A DNA stretch of 64,000 nt from Costus lasius (taxonomy: Eukaryota; Streptophyta; Magnoliopsida; Zingiberales; Costaceae), in contig CM050450.1 in NCBI GenBank assembly GCA_027563935.2, positions 94,300,439 through 94,364,438 on the forward strand. The letters are read 5' to 3'. Shown in pieces: positions 53,520-63,538 of this stretch. The notes under the pieces were generated by a model. That model made no database searches. It was not told where the DNA came from and worked only from the letters and a program-made list of their open reading frames with translations. Position 1 is the stretch's first letter; each line of letters starts with the position of its first letter. The position numbers and the translations under genes were made by a program.

Positions 53520-54317
53520 GTTAGGGATATGCCTTGATACAACCTAACGCCTTGCCGTAGTTGGGAGGTAATAACGGTTGTCATTGGGCATATCACGACC
53601 CATATGAGAAGGTCAATGAACAGACATAGGATTTGCCCCTTCTTAAGGGAAGCATGATATCCATGGAGCTCCTCTATGGTTCTATGACTGAAAGTGTATG
53701 GCCATACCCAGGTGAGACCTGATTTAGTCATAGCCATGAGATTGAATAAAAACAAGTGGTGACACACTTGGCCAATCGGATATCAGTTAGGCAAAGAGAC
53801 TGTAATGCATCTGTACCTGATTGCGATGATGGGGATGTCGATGTCGATATCCATTCTGATGACTTGGGTAGCAGCGATGCACTGCTAGGTGCCACTCACT
53901 ACTTGTGGTGACCATGGGTCAGCATTGCCAACGTCAGAGGAACCTACAAGGTCGCACACCTTGATACTCGAGTTCTCGTAATGATCGGGAAGCCTTATGA
54001 TCGAGTTATTGGATAGCTCGGATCTATTTTGGAGATTTCATCAGCGCCAATGGGCCTGATGAGATGGAAGAAATTTATTGGAGCCAACTTCCATTTACGG
54101 CATATTAACCATGGTTAGCCTAGTTTGACCTTGGGTTAAATTGGATTGGATCCAAGGGCTTGGTTAACATGCATAATGGACCTTGTGCTAGGCCCATTGT
54201 AAAGTTGGGCTTACTGGGCTTAAGGAGAAGGAGAAAGTAGGCGTGTGCTTAACCCTGGTTAGACTAGAGTTAATGCCTATGGTTTGAAATTAATCATATG
54301 GGTTAATTAATTAATTA

Positions 54318-54425
54318 ATTAGAATCCTAATTGGATTAGGACTAACTATTTAATTAATTAATTAGAATCCTAATTAGATTAGGATTTAATTGTTTAAATA
54401 ATTAGAATCCTAATTGGATTAGGAC
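54318..54425. repeat. ~40-bp repeat x3 with inner palindrome
   Basis: attagaatcc units start at 54318, 54361 and 54401. Each holds TCCTAATTGGATTAGGA or a one-base variant, a near-perfect inverted repeat, separated by taattaatt runs. Confidence 0.85.
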
Positions 54426-54512
54426 TTGATTAACTTGATTAATTCTCCTACATCCTCTCCTAGCCGCCCACTTGATTTGAATTGTGGCCACACATTAGAC
54501 CGCCTCTTGCTC

Positions 54513-54520
54513 TATATAAG
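54513..54520 (+). promoter_or_regulatory. F LTR TATA box
   Basis: TATATAAG lies in a tctTATATAAGagg context about 370 nt before the candidate splice donor. It is the clearest core-promoter match in the copia-type LTRs here. Confidence 0.6.
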
Positions 54521-55042
54521 AGGCCCTAGATGCCCCCTCTTGACACACAATTAATCTTGAAGGCATGATCACAAGAGAGTGGCGAGAGCAAGAGGTAGTG
54601 GCGCACTTCTCTTCCATCCAACCCTAGCCGAGAACACTTCATCTTCCTTTCCTCTTGGCGTGAGGAACTTGGTGTTGCTTGGCGACTTCCTTCTCCTCAT
54701 CTTCCTCTTGGCGCATATTCCTTGGAGGTGGCACAAGTGGTGTAAAAGAAGGACAAGGCTTGGATCTTCTTCCCGAGGCTAGCACCGGGCGTGGAAGAAG
54801 AAGACTCGAGGTGATCCGTGTGTGTGAGACTGCAGAGGGTGCACGCTTGGGCGCCTACTTCGACATCAGCCTCGCCTTGCTCAAGGTATTTTCTATCTCA
54901 TCGTGTCGACTTCCTCGCCTGTGATCTTCACTGGGATTTTGGGACCGGCTCGTTTCGGGGATATTGCTTCCGCTGTGCAATGTTTTGTGTAATTTCTATC
55001 TCTAAAAATTGTAAAATATCTCCGGGGTTTCCCAACAAGGTA

Positions 55043-55675
55043 GACTAGATCAATCAATTGATATCAATCCAAAAACATGTGCACATATGCTCATTTTATT
55101 CAAAGGAATTATTTCCTATTTAAGATTGCACTCATTAAACAATGTATTTACCCAAAATTTCATGCATCAATCAATGGAGAAAATTCCAACAAATAAATTG
55201 TATTAGAGAAATAAATTCAACATATTAAATCTATTTCCAATTTTCAGAAATTGATATGCATGATAATTCATTAAAAATTTCGGCATGATAACTACTATAA
55301 TTTTCAAAAATCCCTACTATACATCATTATCAAAGCAAAGATTTTCAGCATATGACAAATATATCATTATCAAACCATCAAAAAGATCACATCATTCAAA
55401 TTATACAACTAGATCGAATCAAATCATCCAAAATATCAGAACACAATATCAAGTACAACCATATTGAAATAAAATCATCAAAACCTAGTATCACAAAATA
55501 TCAATACAACCATATCGAATCAAATATTAACTAATATCCAGAGACGAGGATCTGTAGCGAGCGGACACAAGAAGTATGACATAGTCATCCTTCCTACAAG
55601 AGAATAAATCCATCATAAATCAAATAAAACTTAAGTAAGGAAAGGTACGGAAGGAGATACTCACAACGTTCTCTA
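55043..55675 (-). other. G 3' untranslated region, continued
   Basis: This is very AT-rich, with repeated atcaaa/atcatt words and no coding signal. It lies between the F insertion and the end of the ORF-1-like pseudogene. Confidence 0.6.
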
Positions 55676-57065
55676 CTAATCAGAATCTGTTGCCTCCTCA
55701 TCTCCATCAGCTGGCGCGGCATCCATAGGATCTCCCTGAGAACCTCCTTCTCCACCATCTCTGCGCTTGAGATGAAGATAGTCTTTGATCTCTTCAACAT
55801 CGTCATGAATATGCACCACGTAGTCAAAAATCCTCCCCACGGTGGAGGTCAGTCGATGAACATCTGCATAAAGTGCTTGGAAGCTAGGTTCTAGATGACT
55901 ATGCCACCCGCTCTGATCAGGGGCAGCACGACGCGAAGAAGATCCAGTAGCTCCCTGTGGTGGTGGATCAGCTGCTCTGGATGGTGAAGTGTCAATACCC
56001 ATCCCAAATGGGTCATCACCCCAAGCAGCAGGCGGTGGTGGTACAGCATCCTCAGGTGCAGGAGTAGCATATGAAGCAGCATCAGGGGAAAGCTTCCAGT
56101 TCTGGGTTCTGAATAGAGGTTCTTCCCAGGTTTGGCAATGGTAAGGTGGGAAGACTAGGCTGTAGGACCAAGCAGTAGGTGTCTCCATCTCTCACTATCA
56201 TCCTCATCGCTATATAGGACTCAATGTCAAGGCGAGAATTGCCTCTAGCCACTTCAATACCATAGGTCTCAATCCCAAGAAAAAGAGCAATAGGAGTAAG
56301 AAATCCTCCTATCACAATTGAGCCTTTCTTGGCTCTAGCAACCTCATCTAAGTGCTTTATGAAGAAAAATGCCACATCTACAAAGTAACCGTGTAACATG
56401 CACCATAAAAAGAAGAGCTCGGTGTGTCGAACCATACCATCACTGTCTCCTCGCCCGAAGACAGTATGTGCAAGAACCTGATGAATGTATCTGATGCAAG
56501 GGTTGGAAATACTGATGGCTCTGGCTGATGATGGTGAAAATTTGGTCTCAACTGTGATCTGACTCCAGAAAACATTCTCTATAAATCCAATAGGGCCCTC
56601 GATGCGTTCCTCATTCGGTAGATGAAAAATATGCCTAATCTCCCTCAATGTAAGTTTCTTCTCTTCATTTGCCATTCTGAACTTGATTTCTCCCTTTTCT
56701 GGACCATTGGCATACTCATCCAAATCAACTTCCAAACTACTCAGTACCTCAAGAACAAGGGGCAGATAGGTCTGAGGGTCCATAGTGAAGAACCTTTTAG
56801 GGGCAATCTGATCAAACATCCAAAGCACATCATCCTTTAGCCCTAAGAGTTACAATGCCCTCATGTCAGCATACTTTGTTTCGACGATGCGTCTGGTAAG
56901 AAGTTGATTGTAATGCTGCTCCTGCACATCATCCCTGAATGTGATGCCATAGGGGTTTGGTGGTCGAGGTGGAGCTGAAGATTCAACTGGAGCCTTCCCC
57001 TTTCTCCTTGAAACCATTTTCTTGATAGGAGACATGGTAATGGAAGCAAAAGATTTCAAAGTCAA
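55676..57065 (-). pseudogene. G Athila ORF-1-like protein, broken
   Basis: The minus strand encodes a protein resembling the Arabidopsis retrotransposon ORF-1 (ATHILA) family. It has a basic start (KKMVSRRKGKAPVE), then YGITFRDD, a region with QTYLPLVLEVLSSLEVDL and LTLREIRHIFHLP, and a Pro/Asp-rich C-terminal tail ending TDSD. A TAA at 56852-56850 interrupts it after YADMRAL, with the frame continuing directly at LLGLKDD. A frameshift near 56110 moves the tail into another frame. In Athila-type elements such a gene lies downstream of pol; here it follows the protease region directly. The function of the family is unknown. Confidence 0.7.
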
Positions 57066-58025
57066 GAAGAAACTGGAATGAATAGTGCTGTTACCAAATG
57101 GGGCAAGCAGGGCAGTCGAGCAGGGAAGAACAGCTGAAGAAAGCTGGTTGAATCTAGTTTTCTGAGCAAACCATGAGCTTCAAATCTCCTGTAGGATCCT
57201 TCCACTACCTCTGGAGAGGATCTGGAAAGCAAATGCGAGTTGAATAGATGCTCAGAAGAGAAGAAATCAAAAAAGGCGACTCTGGGCGGACGAACAGCTT
57301 CAGATCTCGCTCGAGCTCAAAAATCCCAAGATCTGGAGCAGAAGTCGGTCGAAAATCTAAGGAAATCGATCAGGAAGAGTTGCCAGAGGGTTTTGGAAGT
57401 GAAGAATCGAAGATCGGGGCTGAATCAAGCGAAAAATCATGTAAACCCTAAACTCAGTGCAGGAAAACCCTAAATATGGTAGCATAATCGTGTGGGGTCG
57501 GGAAAATTACGGCACCGTAATGTGATTGCGGTAGTGCAATAAAACGCATGAAAACTCAGAAACTCTCGGGTCGAAAATCGCTTGAAAATACAGTACCGTG
57601 AGGAAAAATACGGCACTACTGTAAATTGCCCAAAAATATGAAAGTTTCTATAAAGAAAAGACCTGAAAATACGGCAGCGTGAAAATCGTTACGGCGGTAC
57701 CGTAAAAAATGTTACGGCACTACCGTAATTTCCAAAGAATACCCAAAACTTTCTGTTCAAAAATCAACCAAAAATACGGCACCACTGTAATTTCCAAAGA
57801 ATACCCAAAACTTTCTATTCAAAAATCAACCAAAAATACAGCATCGTAAAGAAAATACGGTACGGCCGTAATTTACGCAAAAACTCAAAAATCGCTGAAA
57901 AATCATACCTAAAAATGAGAAAAAGAAAAATTAATCCTAAACAAAACAAATTAAGACAAAAACAAACCAAAAACAAAAGAAAAAGCGCTTGGGTTGCCTT
58001 CCAAGAAGTGCTAATTTAAAGGTCA
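57066..58025 (-). other. G internal spacer with palindromes, pol missing
   Basis: No RT, RNase H or integrase similarity is seen in the roughly 960 bp separating the protease region from the ORF-1-like gene. Instead there is a second cluster of the palindromes found in the LTR: ATTACGGCACCGTAAT (57506-57521), ATTGCGGTAGTGCAAT (57525-57540), ttacggcggtaccgtaa (57689-57705) and ttacggcactaccgtaa (57712-57728), with degenerate copies to 57870. A 46-bp stretch (near 57725-57770) is repeated near 57785-57830. Confidence 0.75.
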
Positions 58026-59265
58026 TTAGCTTGATCGTTCTGCACTCAGATTTGATCTTGATTTCTTCAGTTGCCATGTTGATTTCTCAGTGTTTTGTTC
58101 ATGGCTTCTAGGAACATAAGGCTCATTCATGAAACAGTGTCCAATTTTACTCAAGAAACTTTTTCCTTTCTCAAGCAGCTTTGATCTTCCTTTTCTCCTT
58201 TGTCTCTTCTTCTTCTTTGCTACTTTCTCCTGAAATTCTTTATTCACATACTCAGATGATATGCCAGTTTCAAAATCAGAAGGATCATCAAATAAATTAT
58301 GCACATCACTAACAAAATCATCAATTATATCAATGCTACAACATGATCCAAAGTGTGATGCTTTTTACAATGAATCAATTAAATCAAACTCAATTGTATT
58401 ATCACAGATATCAAAAGTGAGTTTTCCTTTTCTAACATCAATGAGTGCACCAATTGTGGCTAAAAATGGTCTACCAAGAATAATAGGATTTTTAGAACTT
58501 TCTTCCATCTCAAGAACCACAAAATCTGCTGGTATGAAAAACTTACCAATTTAGACTGGAACATTTTCTAAGATACCAACCGGATACTTTACCGATGAAT
58601 CAGCAAGTTGCAAAGATATTGAAATTGCTTTAAGCTCTCCAATGTCCAGTTTTCTGCAAATAGAATATGGCATTAGGCTTACACTGGCACCCAAATCACA
58701 TAAAGCTCGGTCAAAAGCCATACTTCCCATAGAACAAGGTATAAAGAAACTACATAGATCTTTTAATTTTGGTGGCAATTTGTTCTGGATTATAGCACTA
58801 CATTCCTCAGTTAATGCCACAGTACCATAGTCCTCTATCATTCTTTTGTTAGATAAAATCTCTTTCAAAAATTTTGCATATGAAAGCATTTGAGATAAAG
58901 CTTCAGTGAATGGAATATTAATGTAAAGCTTTTTAAGAACATCAAGAAATTTACCAAACTGCTTGGCTAACTTAGCTTGAACAATCCTCTGGGAAAAGGT
59001 TAGGTGGCCTATATGATGGTGGTGAACTAGGTTTAGGAATATCAACCTTACAAGGCAAATAACCATTCTGTGAAGGCTCATCCCTCTTAGAATGGGACTG
59101 CACATATGTAGGTTGTGATTCCAAAACTGGTTCACTGCAAGGTCTAACACTAGGCTCTTCCTCATCATCATCTAATGGTTCTCTGGGATCTTTTAACTGT
59201 TTTCCACTCCTAGTTCTGATAGCAGTGCAATGTTCCCTAGGGTTAGGTTCAGGTTTGGCAGGCAA
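58026..59265 (-). pseudogene. G protease region, broken
   Basis: The minus strand encodes the linker after gag (PNPREHC, then RTRSGKQL, typical of Athila gag ends) and a retropepsin-like segment with FDRALCDLGASVSLMP. Its D-L-G replaces the canonical D-T/S-G of the catalytic site, followed by a KLDIGEL and QLADSSVKYPVGI stretch. A TAA near 58553 stops the frame, which continues as [11 protein letters not shown] further Lys/Arg-rich frame covers 58304-58026. Several frame changes separate the parts. What should follow, the RT, is absent. Confidence 0.7.
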
Positions 59266-59279
59266 TTTCCCTGGGGGTC

Positions 59280-60591
59280 TACATGAAGTACTAGCTTGTT
59301 GTGCTACTGTGACTCTAAAATCTTATTGTGAGCAAAAACACTATCTAGTCTAGAATTCATTTGTTTCAAACTCTCATTCACATCATCATTTTGTTTTTTC
59401 TGGGCTCCCAAAAATTGTGCAAACATATCCTCTAGATTAGGGTTTTGGGGTTGATTCTGATTTTGTTGTCTCTATTGGTACCCCCCTATTTTCATTCGGT
59501 TCTCCAGCATGATTGTTGCTCTTCCAAGATAAATTTGGGTGATTTCTCCAACCAGGGTTGTAGGTACTAGAATAAGGGTCATTAGATCTACCTTGATTGT
59601 AACCCCCTACTGCATTCACTTGTTCCTCACCCCTATCAACAATAATCTTACACACTTCAGCACAGTGTCCATGATTTCCACAAATTTCACATGTAACAGA
59701 AGAAACAACAGCAATTTGCATTTGAAAAGTATCAAAACGATTGCATAAAGAATCTATCTTCTCAGCCAATGTGCGCCAGTTATCACTATCAGTCTTACCA
59801 TGTGGAGGGTGATACAGAACTCCTCTCTCATTAGTCCACTGGTTATGATTTAAGGCCATCTCTTCAATCAATGTATAGGCTTCTTCCATGGTCTTGTTCA
59901 TCAGGGCTCCACCTACAACAGCATCAACAGTAAGTCGGGTATTATAAAGAAGACCATAATAAAAAGTTTGAATCAAAACCCATTTCTCTAAGCCATGGTG
60001 AGGACAGTTCCATTGCAATTCGTTAAATCGCTCCCATGGTTCACTCAAAGACTCTCCATCCTTTTGTGCAAAATTAGTAATTTGATTTCTCAGTTGTATG
60101 GTCTTGCTAGGTGGGAAGTATTTCATCAGAAAGGCATTAGAAAGCTGATCCCAAGTAGTGAACGTCCCTAACAATTGTGAATGAAGCCCATCGCGTGCTC
60201 AGTTCCTAAGGGAAAAAGGAAACAATCTCAATTTCAATGCATCATTAGAATCTCCATTAATTTTAATAGTATCACACAATTCATGAAAAAGAGATAGATG
60301 GAAATTAGGATCTTCAAGAGGTGCTCCTCCAAACTGGTTTTGTTGAATCATAGACAAGAAGGCTGGTTTGATCTCAAAATTGTTGGCATCAATGGCAGGC
60401 CTAGTAACACTAGAGCGAATCCCTTGGGGATTTGGGGCAGCATAGTCACGCAATGATCTTCTCTCAGCCATGATTGCTTCTTTTTCTCTTTCCTCTGTGA
60501 ATCTTAGTTTTCTATGCAATCTAAGAGTTTTGTTAATTTCAGGATCAAGAGGAACAAGAGGTCCTGATCTAAGATTCCTGCGCATGCACAA
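59280..60591 (-). pseudogene. G gag, broken
   Basis: This is an Athila/Tat-type gag on the minus strand. The N-terminal part (60591-60199) contains MAERRSLRDYAAPNPQGI and ends LFPFSLRN before an in-frame TGA (60201-60199). It continues with TTWDQLSNAFLMKYFPP and a GESLSEPWERFNEL stretch, then a zinc-knuckle-like CEICGNHGHCAEVC. A frameshift near 59470 moves to the QPQNPNLEDMFAQFLGAQKK frame, followed by another shift before the RPPGKLPAKPEPNPRE segment. It is non-functional. It lies immediately downstream of the G primer-binding site. Confidence 0.8.
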
Positions 60592-60686
60592 GTAAACTGA
60601 TCAAATAACTCAAAATAACAGAAAATAAACAACAAAACCTAGTCTAGCAATACTTTCAATATCTTCAATATTGACAAAAACCAAGG

Positions 60687-60704
60687 TCTCCGGCAACGGC
60701 GTCA
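60687..60704 (-). other. G primer-binding site (Asp-tRNA type)
   Basis: In the sense direction this reads TGACGCCGTTGCCGGAGA, close to the TGGCGCCGTTGCCGGGGA primer site used by Athila-type elements. It is 6 nt from the LTR. Confidence 0.75.
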
Positions 60705-60710
60705 AAAACT

Positions 60711-61795
60711 TGTTATTTTTCGCATGTGCACGGATACTCGAAGTAATAAAAAGATATCGAACCACAGAGACCTTGTTTGCCAAGTACTGAATAATCGATT
60801 TCTTACTAGCTAGGCAATCCGAATACGACGAAGCAAACTATCGAAAAGTGCACGAAAAAATATCAGACAAGAAAACTGGGACTAGGGGTTCATCCACCTT
60901 AATTTTAATGTCTAGAAGGAAATAAAGTATTGTCAGTCAAATTTCATTATGATAAAGATATAATTTACCTCATAAAGGAATTATCTCGCTCTCACGCAGA
61001 TAAGTATACAAAGAACCAATCCTCACTCTCGTGCAGGATCTATTCAATGCTGAAGATAAGTAAATTATTAACAAAGAACTCAAGGATCACTCTCGTGCAT
61101 CTGAATTCTAAGTCAAACATCTCAAGAGAAACTATGTATTCTCATACCATAATTTCTCAGGTTATACTTAAGGTTCTCCAACGATCAGATATTTAATCTC
61201 TTACAATATCAAATCAAGTCTAACATAATAACTCAATCCAAAGATCAAAAAATCAACATGGCAATAAAACTACTAAAAATCAGAATTAAGAACAATACCT
61301 AATCTCTTACGATAAGTTCTAAACTCAATGATTCTAGGGTTCCAAATTTTGCAATCAACTTCTCAGTCTATTTCACAAAATTCTAAAATATGCTGAAAAT
61401 ATGAGACTAAGGAGAATTATAAGCAATCATCACATAAGTAGAATTATCATAACAAAATCATCCTGACGAAATTAACAATGTCTAGTCATTAAGAAGTTAA
61501 GGGGATAACACCCCCATGTCCCATAAGAAATTTAAGCTAGCATGATGGAAAGATTACAGTAACCATGATTTCAGATGATCAGAAGTCAAAAAGGAGAGAA
61601 AAATTACAAAATAGGGTGTTGTAATAAAATTACAGCACCGTAACATGCACTGGACGCGATGAATAATGGCGGCGCCCATTGTTTCGTTGATTTCTCCCTC
61701 GATCGGACTCCTCTCACTCTGAAACTTCTGGCATGTGTTCTCCTCCATCCGGTGAAGCTTCCTTTCAAATTTCGTGGCCAGAGGTGGTCTGTAGG
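60711..61795 (-). repeat. G 5' LTR, truncated by K
   Basis: It starts TGTTATTTTT and matches 15198-16257 at high identity by eye. It differs by scattered substitutions and by about 25-30 bp present only here around 61620-61650, which contains a tacagcaccgta palindrome unit. It is interrupted at 61796 by K; the remaining 750 bp or so of the LTR lie beyond the window. Confidence 0.8.
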
Positions 61796-63518
61796 TGTAG
61801 GGTCCCCTTCAAGGGGGAGCGCAAACCTGATGCAATCCCTTTCAAGAGGGGGGCGAAAACACTAAGGGGTGGCGCATAAAATTGCAAGCGGAAGCATGTG
61901 TTTTCAACGATCTTAGCATGAGCATATGATCAACTTGAATGAGTTTAGATCTATACCATAGCCATAGAGTTGGAGGTCGGCTTGGAAGAAGAGATCGAAT
62001 AGGGGTCTCCTCCACAAGATGCGCACACAAGATGAGAAGTGGCCTTTCTTCTTGTTGCTCCTTGTGCTAGCAAGGACTTCAAGTGCACTTGTCGCGTGAA
62101 GGAGATGAAGGATGAACTTGGCGTGGATGAACTCTTCCTTGTCCTCGTCCAAACTCACCACACCGAAAGCAAGCAGCAATCGTTGAGAAGAGACAAGCAT
62201 TTTTTTTTCATCCAAGTGAGGCGTTGAAGAACCATTTCCGAAACCTCCATTCCCAAAATGGTAAGTCATCACTTCAAACGTTCATGTCTAATGAACCAAA
62301 ACAAAACGCCAATTCGATTGAACCATGCGTTCACATATGTGAACCGGTTCAATTGAATTCGGTCCAATTGAATTCGGTTTAAAGACTAAATTGAACCAAG
62401 CCAAGCAATGGTCTAAATCTCATCTGAACCATGAAGGTTCGAGATCTAACCGTACATCCCTTGATGCCTTTGATCTCACCGATCTAGCATCACTACTCTC
62501 GATCGAAGCTTACCGATCTCAAGCCCTAATCAATCAAACATGATCAGGCTAGATCTCACTTACAATCAGAGTTTAAACTCCTTTAAACTGAACCAAAACA
62601 ATTCAGTCCACACGATCTGACTCAAGAAAGCCATATCATCAATTTGTGCGACCCTGAGGGTTTCCTTTAAATGTCGGTAACGATAACTTACGTTATCACG
62701 ATCAGTGAGGGGTATCTAGCAACACATCACTGTCTCCCGATATAAAGGAAATAGTCTTCCAAGACTACACCCAAACCATGGCACAAGTGTGAATCAAACT
62801 CACAAGGCATGCATGTTTCCTTTGCCACTGGATGTTCTTATTGGACAAGCATGTCAAGCCTGTAACTCCAATACGATGAGCATGATTAGATCAGATGAAC
62901 ATAGTCATCTGGGTATGGCCATACACTTTCTCAATCATCTCATATAAGGGGGGCCCCTTTAGAACATCACACTCCTTAAACAAGGAGACGGCAATCCTTT
63001 ATCTATCACTAGTGCCCTAACCTGACTCAAGCTCACCATCCAAGATAGTCTATAATCATTATGTTTCAAATGATATTGAACTACCTCAAAACAATGACAA
63101 TCATCATTTAGAAACACAAGTGATCTCAAGTCAAAGGAAATGTGCCACTTGCTGCTATCAAGGATTATTCACATTGTGACAAACAATTGAATATCCTAAA
63201 AGGGTCTGTCCAGTACATCCAATGTACCCATGAGTCTACATCTTATTCCATGCTCGAAGCATCCTATAAGATTAGAACACATATTAGTCTTAACCATATC
63301 AAGGCTGTCTCATGTTCACCAAGATATCTCGACTAAGGACTTATAGCCTGTCAGCCTAGCTGAACAGCTTTGAGACATTATTCAGAAGTACACTTATTAC
63401 AGCAGACAAGGTAACAACCTGAATAATAACCATGCCTTTTATAAACATAAGAGTTTATTACATGATACTTTTACAATCCCAAGGCCTCAAACATTAGCCT
63501 TAAGGGCATACCCCAACA
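61796..63518 (-). repeat. K 3' LTR
   Basis: The LTR is 1,723 bp. On the minus strand it contains the start-codon/donor motif ATGGCTATG|GTATAG (61965-61955), the GATAAC palindrome (near 62690) and the U3 palindrome (near 62920). A 9-base T run occurs near 62201. Confidence 0.93.
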
Positions 63519-63529
63519 ATCTCCCACTT
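63519..63529 (-). other. K polypurine tract
   Basis: ATCTCCCACTT on the plus strand is AAGTGGGAGAT in the sense direction, abutting the LTR. Confidence 0.85.
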
Positions 63530-63538
63530 GCACTTAAT

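Larger units (their letters stand above)
17663..55037 (+). mobile_element. Element F: diverged copia-type solo LTR, three pieces
   Basis: The pieces are 17663-18015, 46906-46951 and 53525-55037, together about 1,912 bp, starting TGTTGGTG and ending CCCAACA. They are flanked by AGGTA (17658-17662 and 55038-55042). F shares the order of landmarks with the A-D LTRs (tagtcgatgtacctg, tggatatactggac, cttgacttgagg, gtgtatggccatacccag) but is much more diverged, so it is a sister family. No internal region remains. It was split by E2 (GAGAT) and then by E (GTTAG). Confidence 0.88.
53525..55037 (+). repeat. F LTR, third piece (R/U5 side)
   Basis: This is the right-hand part of solo LTR F. It contains the conserved GTATGGCCATAC palindrome (53696-53707), a three-unit AT-rich repeat (54318-54425), a TATA box (54513-54520) and a candidate splice donor CAAG|GTATTT (GT at 54886-54887), at the position where A-D have theirs. 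It ends CCCAACA. Short frames here are not convincing genes. Confidence 0.85.
15198..61795 (-). mobile_element. Element G: Athila-like Ty3/gypsy, non-autonomous, nested into
   Basis: Reading the minus strand, G has a 5' LTR (60711-61795, cut by K), an Asp-tRNA-type primer-binding site (60687-60704), gag, a protease-like region, an Athila ORF-1-like protein, a 3' untranslated region and a 3' LTR (15198-17011). Solo LTR F splits the region between the ORF-1-like gene and the 3' LTR, duplicating AGGTA. Without nested DNA the internal part is about 6.3 kb. No reverse transcriptase, RNase H or integrase is present, so movement would have needed another element. All frames are now broken. G is inserted in H. 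Its target duplication cannot be checked because the right end lies beyond K. Confidence 0.82.

Noticed and set aside
54579..54924. Short overlapping frames in F LTR
   Set aside because: They lie downstream of the TATA box in R/U5. They are overlapping, short and without domains, consistent with untranslated LTR RNA.
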